Origin: GCA-2717185 sp047517345
Lineage (GTDB): Bacteria; Pseudomonadota; Alphaproteobacteria; UBA8366; GCA-2717185
Reading direction: 5' to 3'
Assembly: GCA_047517345.1 (NCBI GenBank)
Contig: JAKZTB010000036.1
Coordinates: 1 to 64,000 of the forward strand
DNA: 64,000 nt
How positions within the stretch are numbered: position 1 is the first letter of the stretch; each line of letters begins with the position of its first letter. Below, piece by piece: positions 17,503 to 26,490 of this stretch. Made by a program: the position numbers and the translations under genes. The notes under the pieces were generated by a model. That model searched no databases. It was not told the DNA's origin and saw nothing but the letters and a program-made list of their open reading frames with translations.

Positions 17503-18650
17503 CCGTGCTCGATCCGGTCGCGTATGCGCGGGATCTGATCCGCTGCCCCAGCGTGACGCCGGAAGAAGGCGGCGCTCTTGAACTCCTGCAATCCACCTTG
17601 GAGGGCCTGGGGTTCAAGTGCCAGCGCCTGCTTTTCACCGAGGACGGCACGCCCGACGTCGACAATCTTTATGCGCGATTGGGCAATAGCGAGCCCAATT
17701 TCTGTTTCGCGGGCCATACCGACGTCGTGCCGGTCGGGGCGAAGGACGAATGGTCGGTCGACCCGTTCGCGGCGGAAATCAAAGACGGTGTGTTGTTCGG
17801 CCGCGGCGCCAGTGACATGAAGGGCGCCATCGCGGCGTTTGCCGCGGCGGTCCAGCGATTTCTCGAGGACGGTCCGCCGGACGGTTCGATCAGTTTCCTG
17901 ATCACCGGTGATGAAGAGGGTCCGTCGGTCAACGGCACGAAGAAGATGCTGCAGTGGATGGTCGAAAACGGCGAGAAGATGGATGTCTGCGTTGTCGGCG
18001 AGCCAACCAACCCGATGGCGTTGGGCGAGATGATGAAGATCGGCCGGCGTGGCAGCCTGAACGGCTGGCTCACCGTCAAGGGCGAGCAGGGCCACACCGC
18101 CTATCCGCATTTGGCGGATAACCCGGCGCATCGTATCGTCTCCTTGCTGGAGGCTATTACGGCAAAATCGATAGACGACGGATCGGACTTTTTCCAACCG
18201 TCGACATTGCAGATTTCGACGATCGATATCGGCAATCCGACGACCAACGTCATCCCGGGCGAGGCGCGTGCGACCTTCAACATCCGCTTCAACGATTTGC
18301 ATTCTTCGGCAAGCTTGACCGAATGGTTGCACAAGACCTTCGATGCGGCCATCGGCGAGGGCGGACGCTACGAATTGGATGTCGTGGTCAGCGGCGAATC
18401 CTTCCTGATACCGCCAGGGCCGCTCAGCGATCTCGTCTCCGATGCTTGCGAGAAAGTTCTCGGTCAACGGCCGGAATTGAGTACCACGGGCGGGACGTCG
18501 GATGCCCGATTTATAAAAGACTATTGTCCCGTCGCTGAATTCGGCCTGATCAGCCAGACGATGCATAAGGTCGACGAGCGCGCGGTCGTCGACGATATCG
18601 CCAAACTGTCTGAAATCTACGAGGCGGTCCTGCGCGGCTATTTCCAATGA
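17496..18650 (+). CDS. dapE: Succinyl-diaminopimelate desuccinylase
   Basis: This M20-family dizinc hydrolase of 384 residues removes succinate from N-succinyl-LL-diaminopimelate. Metal ligands lie in FAGHTDVVPVG (His, about 69), GRGASDMKGAIAA (Asp, about 104) and ITGDEEGPSVNGT (catalytic and ligand Glu, about 138-139). GGTSDARF near the C-terminus is typical of DapE. The ATG at 17496 lies within the terminal repeat of the upstream element; a GTG at 17505 just outside it is an alternative start. It overlaps the next gene by 4 bases. Confidence 0.95.
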   Translation: MLTVLDPVAYARDLIRCPSVTPEEGGALELLQSTLEGLGFKCQRLLFTEDGTPDVDNLYARLGNSEPNFCFAGHTDVVPVGAKDEWSVDPFAAEIKDGVLFGRGASDMKGAIAAFAAAVQRFLEDGPPDGSISFLITGDEEGPSVNGTKKMLQWMVENGEKMDVCVVGEPTNPMALGEMMKIGRRGSLNGWLTVKGEQGHTAYPHLADNPAHRIVSLLEAITAKSIDDGSDFFQPSTLQISTIDIGNPTTNVIPGEARATFNIRFNDLHSSASLTEWLHKTFDAAIGEGGRYELDVVVSGESFLIPPGPLSDLVSDACEKVLGQRPELSTTGGTSDARFIKDYCPVAEFGLISQTMHKVDERAVVDDIAKLSEIYEAVLRGYFQ

Positions 18651-19213
18651 TTGCCCGCCACGAAGTCCTGCTGTCGCTCTACGGCGCGTGGCGCTTGTTC
18701 ATTCGGGACCCGAAGGGATTCGAATGGCTCGACGATTCTATCGAAGGGTATTGGAAATCGTTTTTCTGCGCCGTCGTGGTTCTGCCGGCTTATGTGTTTT
18801 GGTTTTTCCTGAGGGACGGCGATTCGAGCGATGCGGGCGTCGTCCGGACAATTACAGTCGAGGGAATCGCCTACGTAATTTCGTGGGTCGCCTGGCCGCT
18901 CATTATGGCCTACATCGCGCCGGCCATCGACCGCGACAAAAACTATATCCGCTACATCGTCGCGTATAACTGGTCCGCCGGTATCCAGGTCGCCATTCTC
19001 ATGCTCGTCCTGACGGTCGAGCTGACCGGCCTCGCACCCGGCGGTATACTCGTCATCCTCACCTTGATCATGACCGTCGTGATATTTTTCTATCACTGGT
19101 ACGTGTTGCGAATTGGGCTCGAAATCTCCAGCCTGCCGGCAGCCGCGCTGGTGGTCGGCGATTTCGTCCTCGCCCGTGTCATCCACGGCGTCAGCCAAGG
19201 CATTCTACATTAA
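18647..19213 (+). CDS. Integral membrane protein, YIP1-like
   Basis: The 188-residue protein has four to five membrane segments, for example SFFCAVVVLPAYVFWFFL, IAYVISWVAWPLIMAYIAP, IQVAILMLVLTVELTGL and ILVILTLIMTVVIFFYHWYVL. The N-terminal part (LSLYGAWRLFIRDPKGFEWLDDSIEGYW) and helix pattern recall small alphaproteobacterial YIP1-type membrane proteins of unknown role. It overlaps dapE by 4 bases (ATGA), so it is probably translated with it, though no link to lysine synthesis is evident. Confidence 0.6.
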   Translation: MIARHEVLLSLYGAWRLFIRDPKGFEWLDDSIEGYWKSFFCAVVVLPAYVFWFFLRDGDSSDAGVVRTITVEGIAYVISWVAWPLIMAYIAPAIDRDKNYIRYIVAYNWSAGIQVAILMLVLTVELTGLAPGGILVILTLIMTVVIFFYHWYVLRIGLEISSLPAAALVVGDFVLARVIHGVSQGILH

Positions 19214-19218
19214 GGACG

Positions 19219-19270
19219 AGGAGCCTCTCCGGTCGATGCAGTTCATAAGCATGACTCGTACAAGCTCCTA
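19219..19270. repeat. 52 bp dispersed repeat, copy 2
   Basis: This is the second copy of the element at 12354-12405. It begins AGGAGCCTCTCCGGTCGATG and ends AAGCTCCTA. The inverted ends are less perfect than in copy 1. It sits between two small membrane protein genes. Confidence 0.7.
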
Positions 19271-19279
19271 GCGCCGGCG

Positions 19280-19462
19280 ATGGCATCGCTCTTCAAAAAC
19301 CTCTTGCTCACGGCCGCCGCGTTGGGCGTATTGGTGGTGGTCGAGCAGTGGTTCGGGATGACCGCCGCGTTCGTCGGGGCCGGAATCTGTTTCCTCGCCT
19401 ATGTGTTGCTGGTTACGTTGCGTCAGATGCGCGACGAAGAGAACGACGACAACGTAGACTAA
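19280..19462 (+). CDS. Small two-helix membrane protein
   Basis: The 60-residue protein has two hydrophobic segments (LLLTAAALGVLVVVEQWFGM and AAFVGAGICFLAYVLLVTL) and an acidic tail (MRDEENDDNVD). I do not recognise a family. Codon use looks like its neighbours, and it ends 4 bases from the convergent truA gene. A helical hairpin with both ends in the cytoplasm is the simplest topology. It may be real but has little beyond composition to support it. Confidence 0.45.
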   Translation: MASLFKNLLLTAAALGVLVVVEQWFGMTAAFVGAGICFLAYVLLVTLRQMRDEENDDNVD

Positions 19463-19466
19463 CCGG

Positions 19467-20204
19467 TCAATAGACGACCTGCGTCAGATAAAGCCCGTCG
19501 GGCGGCGCCGTCGGACCGCCGGCGGACCGGTCTTTGGCTTCCAGCGCCGCGCGGACTTGGGCTTCCGTCCAGGCGCCTTCACCGACCAATTTCAAAGTGC
19601 CGGTCAAAATGCGCACCTGGTTATGCAGGAAGGATCTCGCCTGGGCGGTGATGTGGATCTCGTCGCCGGCGCGCGAAACAGCAAGTTCATCGAGAGTCTT
19701 AACCGGCGACTTCGCTTGGCAGCGGAGCGCGCGGAACGAACTGAAGTCATGCTTGCCGACGAGAAGTTGCGCCGCGCGGTGCATTGCCTCCGCATCGAGC
19801 AGCCGGGCCACGTGCCAAACGCGGCCCCTTTCCAGGGCGCTCGCTGAGCGCCGGTTCAGGATGCGGTACAGATAATCGCGCCGTACGGCCGAAAATCGGG
19901 AGTGAAAGTCTTGCGGAACGGCCTCCGCCACCAACACCGAGGCCGCCTTCGACTCCAGGTGATGGTTGAGCGCGTCGCGCACGGTGTCGGCATCCGTATC
20001 TTTCGCCAAATCGAAATGCGCGACCTGTGCAAACGCATGCACACCCGAATCGGTGCGGCCCGCGCCATGCAGCGTTACTTGCTCGCCGGAAAACCCTGCG
20101 ATGGCGGATTCGAGCGCCTCCTGGACGGAGAGACCGTTCGCCTGGCGTTGCCACCCGACGAACCCGCTACCGTCGTACTCGACGGTGATTCTCCAGCGGT
20201 TCAC
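19467..20204 (-). CDS. truA: tRNA pseudouridine(38-40) synthase TruA
   Basis: The 245-residue enzyme isomerises uridines 38-40 in the tRNA anticodon arm. The catalytic Asp is in GAGRTDSGVHAFAQVAHF (about residue 52). The N-terminal VEYDGSGFVGWQRQ and the C-terminal FLHNQVRILTGTLKLVGEG segments are typical. The start is GTG at 20204, whose GTGA overlaps the TGA of fmt, giving translational coupling. A longer frame to 20315 lies inside fmt and is not supported. It is last in the def-fmt-truA operon. Confidence 0.93.
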   Translation of the reverse strand: MNRWRITVEYDGSGFVGWQRQANGLSVQEALESAIAGFSGEQVTLHGAGRTDSGVHAFAQVAHFDLAKDTDADTVRDALNHHLESKAASVLVAEAVPQDFHSRFSAVRRDYLYRILNRRSASALERGRVWHVARLLDAEAMHRAAQLLVGKHDFSSFRALRCQAKSPVKTLDELAVSRAGDEIHITAQARSFLHNQVRILTGTLKLVGEGAWTEAQVRAALEAKDRSAGGPTAPPDGLYLTQVVY

Positions 20205-21163
20205 GATAACACCGTTCCGGCGGGAAATTTGTAGCCACGCAAAAAAGACGCGCTGTCGACGGGGCCCTTGCCGCTTCGTTGTACGATTAGAAGACGTAGC
20301 GCGCCCTCGCTGCACGCGATGGTCAGCCGGTCGTCGAGTACGGTGCCGGGCTCCGCCGAGCCGTCGGCCTGGCGTGCTTCCAAAACTTTTATGCGGGCGC
20401 CGTCATGTTCGAACCAGGCGCCCGGCCAAGGTGAGAACGCCCGAACGGTGCGGGCTAGATAGGCGGACGGTTGCGTCCAATCGAGGTTTCCTTCACCGCG
20501 GGTCAATTTTTCCGCATAGCACGTACCCGATTCCGACTGCGGCGTCGCGTCGAGTGAACCGGCGTACAGACCGTCCAACGCCTCGACGATCAGCGACGCA
20601 CCAAGTGTCGCCAGCGCGTCGTGCAGATCGCGCGCGGTCGTCGTTTCCGTGATCGGCATGGTCCGCGACGACAGGATGGCCCCAGTATCGAGACCCGCAT
20701 CCATTTGCGTGATCGTAATGCCGGTCTCGTCGTCGCCGGCCAAGATGGCGCGCTGAATCGGTGCCGCGCCCCGCCAGCGCGGCAACAATGAGGCGTGAAT
20801 GTTGAGACAACCGAACCGTGGCACGTCGAGGATCGCTTGCGGCAGGATCAGCCCGTACGCGGTCACCACCGCCGCGTCCGCATCGAGCGCCGCGAATGCG
20901 GTCTGCTCCGCCTCGTCGCGCAATGACGTCGGCGTGCGCACCTCGATGCCGTGTGCGGCGGCGAATTCATGGACCGGGGTCGGTCGTTCCTTCTGCCCGC
21001 GGCCGGCGCGGCGTGGTGGTTGGCTATAGACGCACACGACCGAATGGCCGGCCTCGATCAGCGCCGCCAAAGCCGGAACGGCGAAGTCGGGCGTTCCCAT
21101 GAAGACGAGCCGCGAAGGCGGCCGCTGTCCGCCGATCGCCCGATCAGTCGGCGGCGGCGTCAT
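20201..21163 (-). CDS. fmt: Methionyl-tRNA formyltransferase
   Basis: The 320-residue enzyme formylates initiator Met-tRNA. LVFMGTPDFAVPALAAL opens the catalytic domain. The catalytic Asn/His/Asp set appears in CLNIHASLLPRWRGAAPIQ and ITQMDAGLDTG. The C-terminal OB-like domain (about residues 215-320) contains FSPWPGAWF. The start at 21163 overlaps the 3' end of def by 20 bases and adds about 15 residues before the conserved LVFMGT. It is paired with def, the enzyme that later removes the formyl group. Confidence 0.94.
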   Translation of the reverse strand: MTPPPTDRAIGGQRPPSRLVFMGTPDFAVPALAALIEAGHSVVCVYSQPPRRAGRGQKERPTPVHEFAAAHGIEVRTPTSLRDEAEQTAFAALDADAAVVTAYGLILPQAILDVPRFGCLNIHASLLPRWRGAAPIQRAILAGDDETGITITQMDAGLDTGAILSSRTMPITETTTARDLHDALATLGASLIVEALDGLYAGSLDATPQSESGTCYAEKLTRGEGNLDWTQPSAYLARTVRAFSPWPGAWFEHDGARIKVLEARQADGSAEPGTVLDDRLTIACSEGALRLLIVQRSGKGPVDSASFLRGYKFPAGTVLS

Positions 21164-21674
21164 GCGCCTTCAGCTTCTTTGATTTGACGAGTTTGCGCAG
21201 GATCATGTTGCGCTTGAGGGCCGAGATGTGGTCGACGAACAGCATGCCCTCGAGGTGATCCATCTCATGCTGGACACAGGTCGCAAGAATTTCGTCGGCT
21301 TCGAGTTCCTGGCGTTCGTTGTTCTCGTCGAGATAGCGGACTTTGATCTTTGCCGGCCGTTCGACCTCGGCGTAGTGATCCGGCAGCGAGAGACAGCCTT
21401 CCTCGTAGGTCCACAATTCTTCGGAAACATAGAGAAGCTCCGGATTGGCCATCTTGACCGGTGCCGAATCCTCGTCCTTGCCCGACGAGTCGATGACGAT
21501 CACCCGTTTCGTGACGCCGACCTGGGGTGCGGCCAATCCGATACCGGGCGCCAGATACATCGTCTCCAGCATATCCGCCATCAGCTTTGCGACGGCCTCG
21601 TCGACCTTGTCGACCGGCGCGCACTTCTTTTTCAGACGCGGATCGGGTGCGATGATGATGGGAAGTGTGGCCAT
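21144..21674 (-). CDS. def: Peptide deformylase
   Basis: This metalloenzyme removes the N-formyl group from new proteins. All three signature motifs are intact: GIGLAAPQVG (about residues 44-53), EGCLSLPDHY (metal Cys) and CVQHEMDHLEG (two metal His and catalytic Glu). Length 176 aa is normal for type I bacterial deformylase, with a basic/acidic C-terminal tail. It is first gene of def-fmt-truA and divergent from rmuC, with about 100 bases between starts. Confidence 0.95.
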   Translation of the reverse strand: MATLPIIIAPDPRLKKKCAPVDKVDEAVAKLMADMLETMYLAPGIGLAAPQVGVTKRVIVIDSSGKDEDSAPVKMANPELLYVSEELWTYEEGCLSLPDHYAEVERPAKIKVRYLDENNERQELEADEILATCVQHEMDHLEGMLFVDHISALKRNMILRKLVKSKKLKAHDAAAD

Positions 21675-21777
21675 GTGTTTCTCAAACGTTCTGCCGCACT
21701 TACCTATTGTCCAAGCGGTGCGGCGTCAAGGCAGGCGCCCGAATCGATGCTATGTTAGGCGGTACGGATTTGGAGAA

Positions 21778-23223
21778 ATGCCCATGGATTTGCTGATTCC
21801 CGGACTTGCCGTGGCGGCGGCGCTTGCGATCGCGATGTACTTCGCGTTTTCGCGTGCGCGCGGCCTCAACGAGCAGGGTGCGCAGTTGCGCGAAGAACTC
21901 ACGAGTGAACGCGGCCGGGCCGCGGCGGCGGAAGCGAATGCGAGCGAGGCCGGCGCCCGTATCGGCGAAATCGGCGCGCAATTGGCCGAAAGCAAGGAAG
22001 TCAGGGAGAAACTGGCCGCGGATTTGGAGGAGGCGAAGGATGCGCGCCGCGAGGCGGAAAAGAACACGGCGCTGGCGCAGCAGAAAATCGAAGAAATGCA
22101 GACGAAGATGGCGGATTGGGGCAAGACCAAGGACGAGGCCATGGCCGCAGCCCGTGCGGCCATGCTGTCCACCGCGACCGAGCTTTCGAACAAACTTCTC
22201 GAAGACCACAAGCGCGAGGCGAAATCCGCGAAGGAAGACGGCGAGAAGCGCGTCCAGGAGGCGAGCGGCAAGCTGCTGACCCAATTCGAGACCCTGTCCA
22301 AGACGGTGTCGTCCCTGAACGACCAGGTCACCGTGAACCGCGATGCGGTGGATGTGATCGAACGCGCCCTGTCAAACCCGGCGAGCGCCGGTTTCGCCGC
22401 CGAAACCGTGCTGGAGAACACGCTTAAGTCCTTTGGCCTCACCGCCGGCACCGATTTCGTGCTGCAACGGACTTTCGGATCGGAAGATGGCGGACGGCTG
22501 CGGCCTGATGCCATCGTGTTCATGCCGGCCGACGCGGTTCTGGTCATCGACAGCAAGGCGTCGAAATACCTGATGGCATTGGCGCAGGCCGATGACGACG
22601 AGGCCGAAACCGCGATTTACGCCAAGCTGGCGGAAACGATGAATCAGCATTTAAGGGATCTTGCCGGGAAGAATTATCGCGCCGCCGTTCAAGCCGATTA
22701 CAAGGCGGCCGGTCGCGGCGACGAGGTGCGCCAGTTGATCAGCATCATGTGGTTGCCGAACGATGCTGCGGTCGAAAAGGTGCGGAATGCCGATCCCGAT
22801 TTTCATCAGAAGGCGTCCCGGCACGGGATATTCGTGGTCGGCCCCACCGGCCTGTGGACCGCCATTGGGATTGCGGGAATGCATGTCAATCTCGGCCGTC
22901 AGGCGGAAAATCGGGACAAAATCGTCGAGTCGGTTCATGCGTTGATCGAAAGCCTGACGGTGATGCTCGAACACGCGGGCGGAGTCGGGCGCGGCCTCAG
23001 GTCGGCGGCCAATTTCTATGTGAAACTGTCCGGTTCTATAAATTCGCGAATTCTGCCGCGCGCGCGCAAACTGGTCGAACAAGGTATCGAGGCGCCGACG
23101 AGGGGGTTGCCGAAAACGATACCGTCTTATCAGGTCGTCGACACCGAGATGGCGGACGTCATCGATTCCGAAGCGGAGATCGTCGACAATGTCAGGGAAT
23201 TGCCGTTGCCGGCCGGCGAGTGA
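21778..23223 (+). CDS. rmuC: DNA recombination protein RmuC
   Basis: The 481-residue protein has an N-terminal membrane helix (LIPGLAVAAALAIAMYFAF), a long coiled coil rich in Glu/Lys/Ala (about residues 30-180), and the conserved RmuC domain. The latter shows restriction-enzyme-like elements such as RPDAIVFMPADAVLVIDSKAS and HLRDLAGKNYR. RmuC limits DNA inversions at short inverted repeats in E. coli; its exact activity is unsettled. The start is the ATG at 21778 preceded by GGAGAA. The stop TGA overlaps the next gene's ATG by one base. Confidence 0.9.
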   Translation: MPMDLLIPGLAVAAALAIAMYFAFSRARGLNEQGAQLREELTSERGRAAAAEANASEAGARIGEIGAQLAESKEVREKLAADLEEAKDARREAEKNTALAQQKIEEMQTKMADWGKTKDEAMAAARAAMLSTATELSNKLLEDHKREAKSAKEDGEKRVQEASGKLLTQFETLSKTVSSLNDQVTVNRDAVDVIERALSNPASAGFAAETVLENTLKSFGLTAGTDFVLQRTFGSEDGGRLRPDAIVFMPADAVLVIDSKASKYLMALAQADDDEAETAIYAKLAETMNQHLRDLAGKNYRAAVQADYKAAGRGDEVRQLISIMWLPNDAAVEKVRNADPDFHQKASRHGIFVVGPTGLWTAIGIAGMHVNLGRQAENRDKIVESVHALIESLTVMLEHAGGVGRGLRSAANFYVKLSGSINSRILPRARKLVEQGIEAPTRGLPKTIPSYQVVDTEMADVIDSEAEIVDNVRELPLPAGE

Positions 23224-24542
23224 TGTTCGCCACGGTCCGAAAGGCGCGGAAACTTCCCGCCGATGGGGCGAAAAACGGCTGGTATGAGACATTGCCGGAG
23301 CCGCCGCCGGCACATCCTGTTCAAGAGTCGATAGCCGTCGACTGGGCGGTCATCGGAGCCGGTGTATGCGGCCTTACGGTTGCACGACGGCTCGCCGAGT
23401 TGCGGCCTTCAGACAGTGTCGCGCTTATCGATGCGGAACGGGTCGGTTACGGAACTTCCGGCCGCAACGCCGGGTTCCTGCTCAAGGGCCACAGCCATGG
23501 CGGCGAGAAAGATTTCGAGGTCGGGCGGCGCAACGACCGGCTGTGCGCGGCGGGCCTCGAACAAATTCGCGACATCGTCATGCGGTATCAGATCCAGTGC
23601 GACTGGAGCGATTGGGGCCGTATCTATGTCGCGTCGGGTGCGCCGGGCGAGACCCACCTCAAGCATCTCGCGACAGGCCTCGACGGTATCGGTACGGAAT
23701 TCAGCACGGTCGACCGCGACGGCATGGAGCGGGTCACTGGGACGCGGTTCTATTCGTGCGGCATCCGGACCGGCGACGGGGCCCTGGTGCAGCCGGCAGC
23801 GCTCATGCGCGGGCTCGGCGCGACCCTGCCGGCCAACGTCACCCTGTACGAGGAAAGTCCGGTCGCGGAGATACACCGGGACGACGGCTATCGCCTGATC
23901 TGCCCCAAGGGCGAGATACGGGCGCGCCAAATCGTTCTGGCCAACCATGTCTTCGCCGAGGAGCTCGGCATCGCGCGGAACCGGGTCGTGCCGATCGCAT
24001 TGTTCGCCAGCCTCACCCGGCCCTTGAACGATGGCGAATTAACGTTGGTCGGCGGCGGGGCGGAATTCGGATTGCTGCCGGCGAGCCCGAATGGCAGCAC
24101 CGTGCGGCTGACCCAGGACGGCCGCATCCTGATGCGTAACACCATGGCCTATGCCCGCGCCAAGCGCTACGACGACCGGCAGATGGACGAGGCGCGTACC
24201 AACCACCGCGAGGGCATCCTGCGCCGTTGGCCGGAATTGGCCGGAATCGAATTCGACGGCACCTGGGGCGGAATGCTCGGCTTCACCCGCAACGGCGGCG
24301 TCGTGTTCGGCGAGATGGCGCCGGGCCTGCATGCGGTAATGACGACCGACGCCGCGCCGCTGACCCGCGGGGCGACGGCCGGCAAGCTTCTCGCCGAACA
24401 AATTTGCGGCGTCGACAGCGCTTTGTTGCAAGACATGCGCGCCTTGCCGAAAGCGGCGCTACTGCCGCCCGACCCCTTCCTGCAATTCATCGTCAACCGC
24501 CGGCTTCACAAAAACGAAACCGATGAAGCCGGCGAGCTGTAA
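23223..24542 (+). CDS. FAD-dependent amine/amino-acid oxidoreductase (DAO family)
   Basis: The 439-residue protein has the dinucleotide fold WAVIGAGVCGLTVARRLAEL (about residues 41-60), then VALIDAERVGYGTSGRNAGF, the covalent/adjacent FAD segment typical of GlpO/PuuB-type DAO flavoproteins. The C-terminal FAD site is in WGGMLGFTRNGGVVFGEMAPGLHAVMTTDAAPLTRG. Members oxidise secondary or primary amines of amino acids or polyamines; the substrate is unknown. The roughly 35 residues before the Rossmann fold match the YxETLPEPP-like leader of gamma-glutamylputrescine oxidase relatives. It is coupled to rmuC by a TGATG overlap. Confidence 0.82.
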   Translation: MFATVRKARKLPADGAKNGWYETLPEPPPAHPVQESIAVDWAVIGAGVCGLTVARRLAELRPSDSVALIDAERVGYGTSGRNAGFLLKGHSHGGEKDFEVGRRNDRLCAAGLEQIRDIVMRYQIQCDWSDWGRIYVASGAPGETHLKHLATGLDGIGTEFSTVDRDGMERVTGTRFYSCGIRTGDGALVQPAALMRGLGATLPANVTLYEESPVAEIHRDDGYRLICPKGEIRARQIVLANHVFAEELGIARNRVVPIALFASLTRPLNDGELTLVGGGAEFGLLPASPNGSTVRLTQDGRILMRNTMAYARAKRYDDRQMDEARTNHREGILRRWPELAGIEFDGTWGGMLGFTRNGGVVFGEMAPGLHAVMTTDAAPLTRGATAGKLLAEQICGVDSALLQDMRALPKAALLPPDPFLQFIVNRRLHKNETDEAGEL

Positions 24543-24568
24543 GAACTTAAAAATCTAATCTCTGCCAA

Positions 24569-26311
24569 TCAGTTAGTGCAGCACCATTGGCCGAATTCCA
24601 TTCCTAATTGGGAGGACAATGCGCGCATCAGTGCGTTGCGGCGGATCGGCTTTTCGGAGAGGGCATCGTTCACACCGTCTGCCGTCTGTTTTACGAGTGC
24701 GCTAATCGCCTTCTGCAGAATAGCGAAGTCATCGACGACCCGCAGCCTACTCATCCCGTTGTCGGGATGGCGCCGCAACTCGTCGGACGGCCCCGCATTC
24801 TCATCGCTCAATTCGTCCCAACGCAGCGTCAGACTTTCGAATGCCTGTCCATTTGTCAGCCGCGCATGGATGCCGCCAATCGGTTCCTCAAGACCGAATT
24901 CGATCTCTCCGCCTCCATCGCCGTTGGCGATTACCGGGCCGGACATCTTAAGTTTGATCAGCCTTTCGGACTCGCCGATCAACAACCTTTCAATCGTTCC
25001 ACGGGTCGCCTCCCCGCGTTTGATGTAAAATTGCCCGTCAAGGCGGAATTGATCCCCAACGCGGTCCCCGCAGCTAAAGCGAACCTGTATAGCCCAATCG
25101 CCGAGGTTGGTCTTGGTGAACGCGCAAGCGGATTCCAGGAGGCGGCGTGCGGTATTTGCGGTTTGGCTAACCTTGAAGAGGTAATTATCCAAAGCCCGGA
25201 TATCGGGTTCCGCCAGGAATTCCGAAAGGCCCGCTATCACGCTGTCGGCGGCGTCCCGGTCCGAGGGTCTTTGGGAGATAGCGTGCGGTCTTGGCGCAAG
25301 CGGATCCAAATCCCCGGTCACGCTAGACGAGGCATCCAGGGGATCTCGATGGGGAATGCGAGGACTCGGAATTTGCATGCCATCAGGCCAATGGTCGCGC
25401 CAACCGGCTGAAAAGGTTTCTTCAATGCCGTTCGAATATCGCTCATAACCGCGTTCGCCACTCAGGCGGTATTGCAATATTGCGGTGAAAAGGTCCCCGC
25501 AACAGCGCGCGGAAACGGCACAAGCCTTTTGCCAGAGTAACTTGTGAAATTCAAAAAGACCGGCTCAATTTATCGAGCTCCCGATGCGAAACGCGGGCAG
25601 CGTCCCTCTTGCCGAAAGGTTGGCCGGCACGCCATGGAAGCTGCTGCGCTGCTCGAGCAGAAGTTTCGCGATTTTCGGATTGCTATTTGTTTCCGCCCAA
25701 GGTGGCTCGGACCAAATGGGGCCACCATTTTGATGGCACCCCATGCAAAGCATGCGGCTCGCGGGGGATACCGTCGGCGTAAGGCCGGGCCCGTAATCAT
25801 CCACCCGCTGGAATTCAAAACGCCCGGCACTCTCATTGTAGCTGATCACTTCAATCGCATTGGCCTTTTCCTGGTACCCAAGGAACAAGCGATCCCTGAG
25901 CAGGAATCCCGCATGATCCGGTGACGTCGCCGGCTCCGCATCGACTGCGACGATCACTCTTGGGTACCGGAAATACTCCGGCTCCGCCGCGTAGCGCTGC
26001 AGGGAACGTCCGAGTGGGATCAGCACTTGGAGAAGAGACGGAGCCCCTTTTTCACCGACCGCTAAATTCGCCGCAATCCGTTCCATGAGCGCGGTGAACG
26101 GATATGGCACGTCGTAAGTGACGGTGCCGCCGCTCTGCTGTCTGAACAGTTTATTGAACAGCGTTCCTGTCGATCCCGTAACTTCAGCCTGTTCAATAGT
26201 TGTGCTGGGAATTGCCGGCGCGACACTTTCAGCAGAGACGAGCGTCACCATGGCCGGGAGAGCGGCACAAAACGCCAAAGCGGACCAAAAATTCCTTGCG
26301 CGCGCATTCAT
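24569..26311 (-). pseudogene. Exported haem-c-motif protein interrupted by in-frame TGA
   Basis: One frame of 580 codons runs from ATG 26311 to 24569 but is broken by TGA at 25567-25565. Before it lie a signal peptide (MNARARNFWSALAFCAALPAMVTLVSA) and a CMGCH haem-c site at residues 189-193 followed by QNGGPIWSEPPWAETNSNP. After it, in the same frame, comes AGLFEFHKLLWQKACAVSAR and then YRLSG, the expected continuation of this family of large exported proteins. The second part alone would start at TTG 25477 without a signal. A nonsense mutation is the simplest reading. Function of the family is not known to me; an extracytoplasmic redox role is inferred from the haem motif. Confidence 0.7.
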
Positions 26312-26375
26312 CCGACTATTCCCGGATATGCTTCAAGTTCGCGGAAATCGTACCTTGGAATCAATTTCGTTACAC

Positions 26376-26395
26376 TATCGAACCCTGTTTCGATA
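26376..26395. promoter_or_regulatory. Inverted repeat in divergent promoter region
   Basis: TATCGAA, six bases, TTCGATA is a perfect 7-pair dyad of 20 bases. It lies between the haem-motif pseudogene (start 26311) and the ubiD-like gene (start 26491). Spacing and symmetry fit an operator for a dimeric regulator, but no regulator gene is adjacent. Confidence 0.35.
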
Positions 26396-26490
26396 AGAAG
26401 AACGCGGATTAAGCAAACATAAGGCTAGGCCTTGGTAATTGCCCATGGATGGAACGTTGCCGTGCCGCTCGCTTAGCCAGGGAGGCCGCC

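Noticed and set aside
25565..25567. Selenocysteine at the TGA in the haem-motif protein
   Set aside because: No Sec-insertion hairpin was recognised, and I know no Sec members of this family. A nonsense mutation is simpler.
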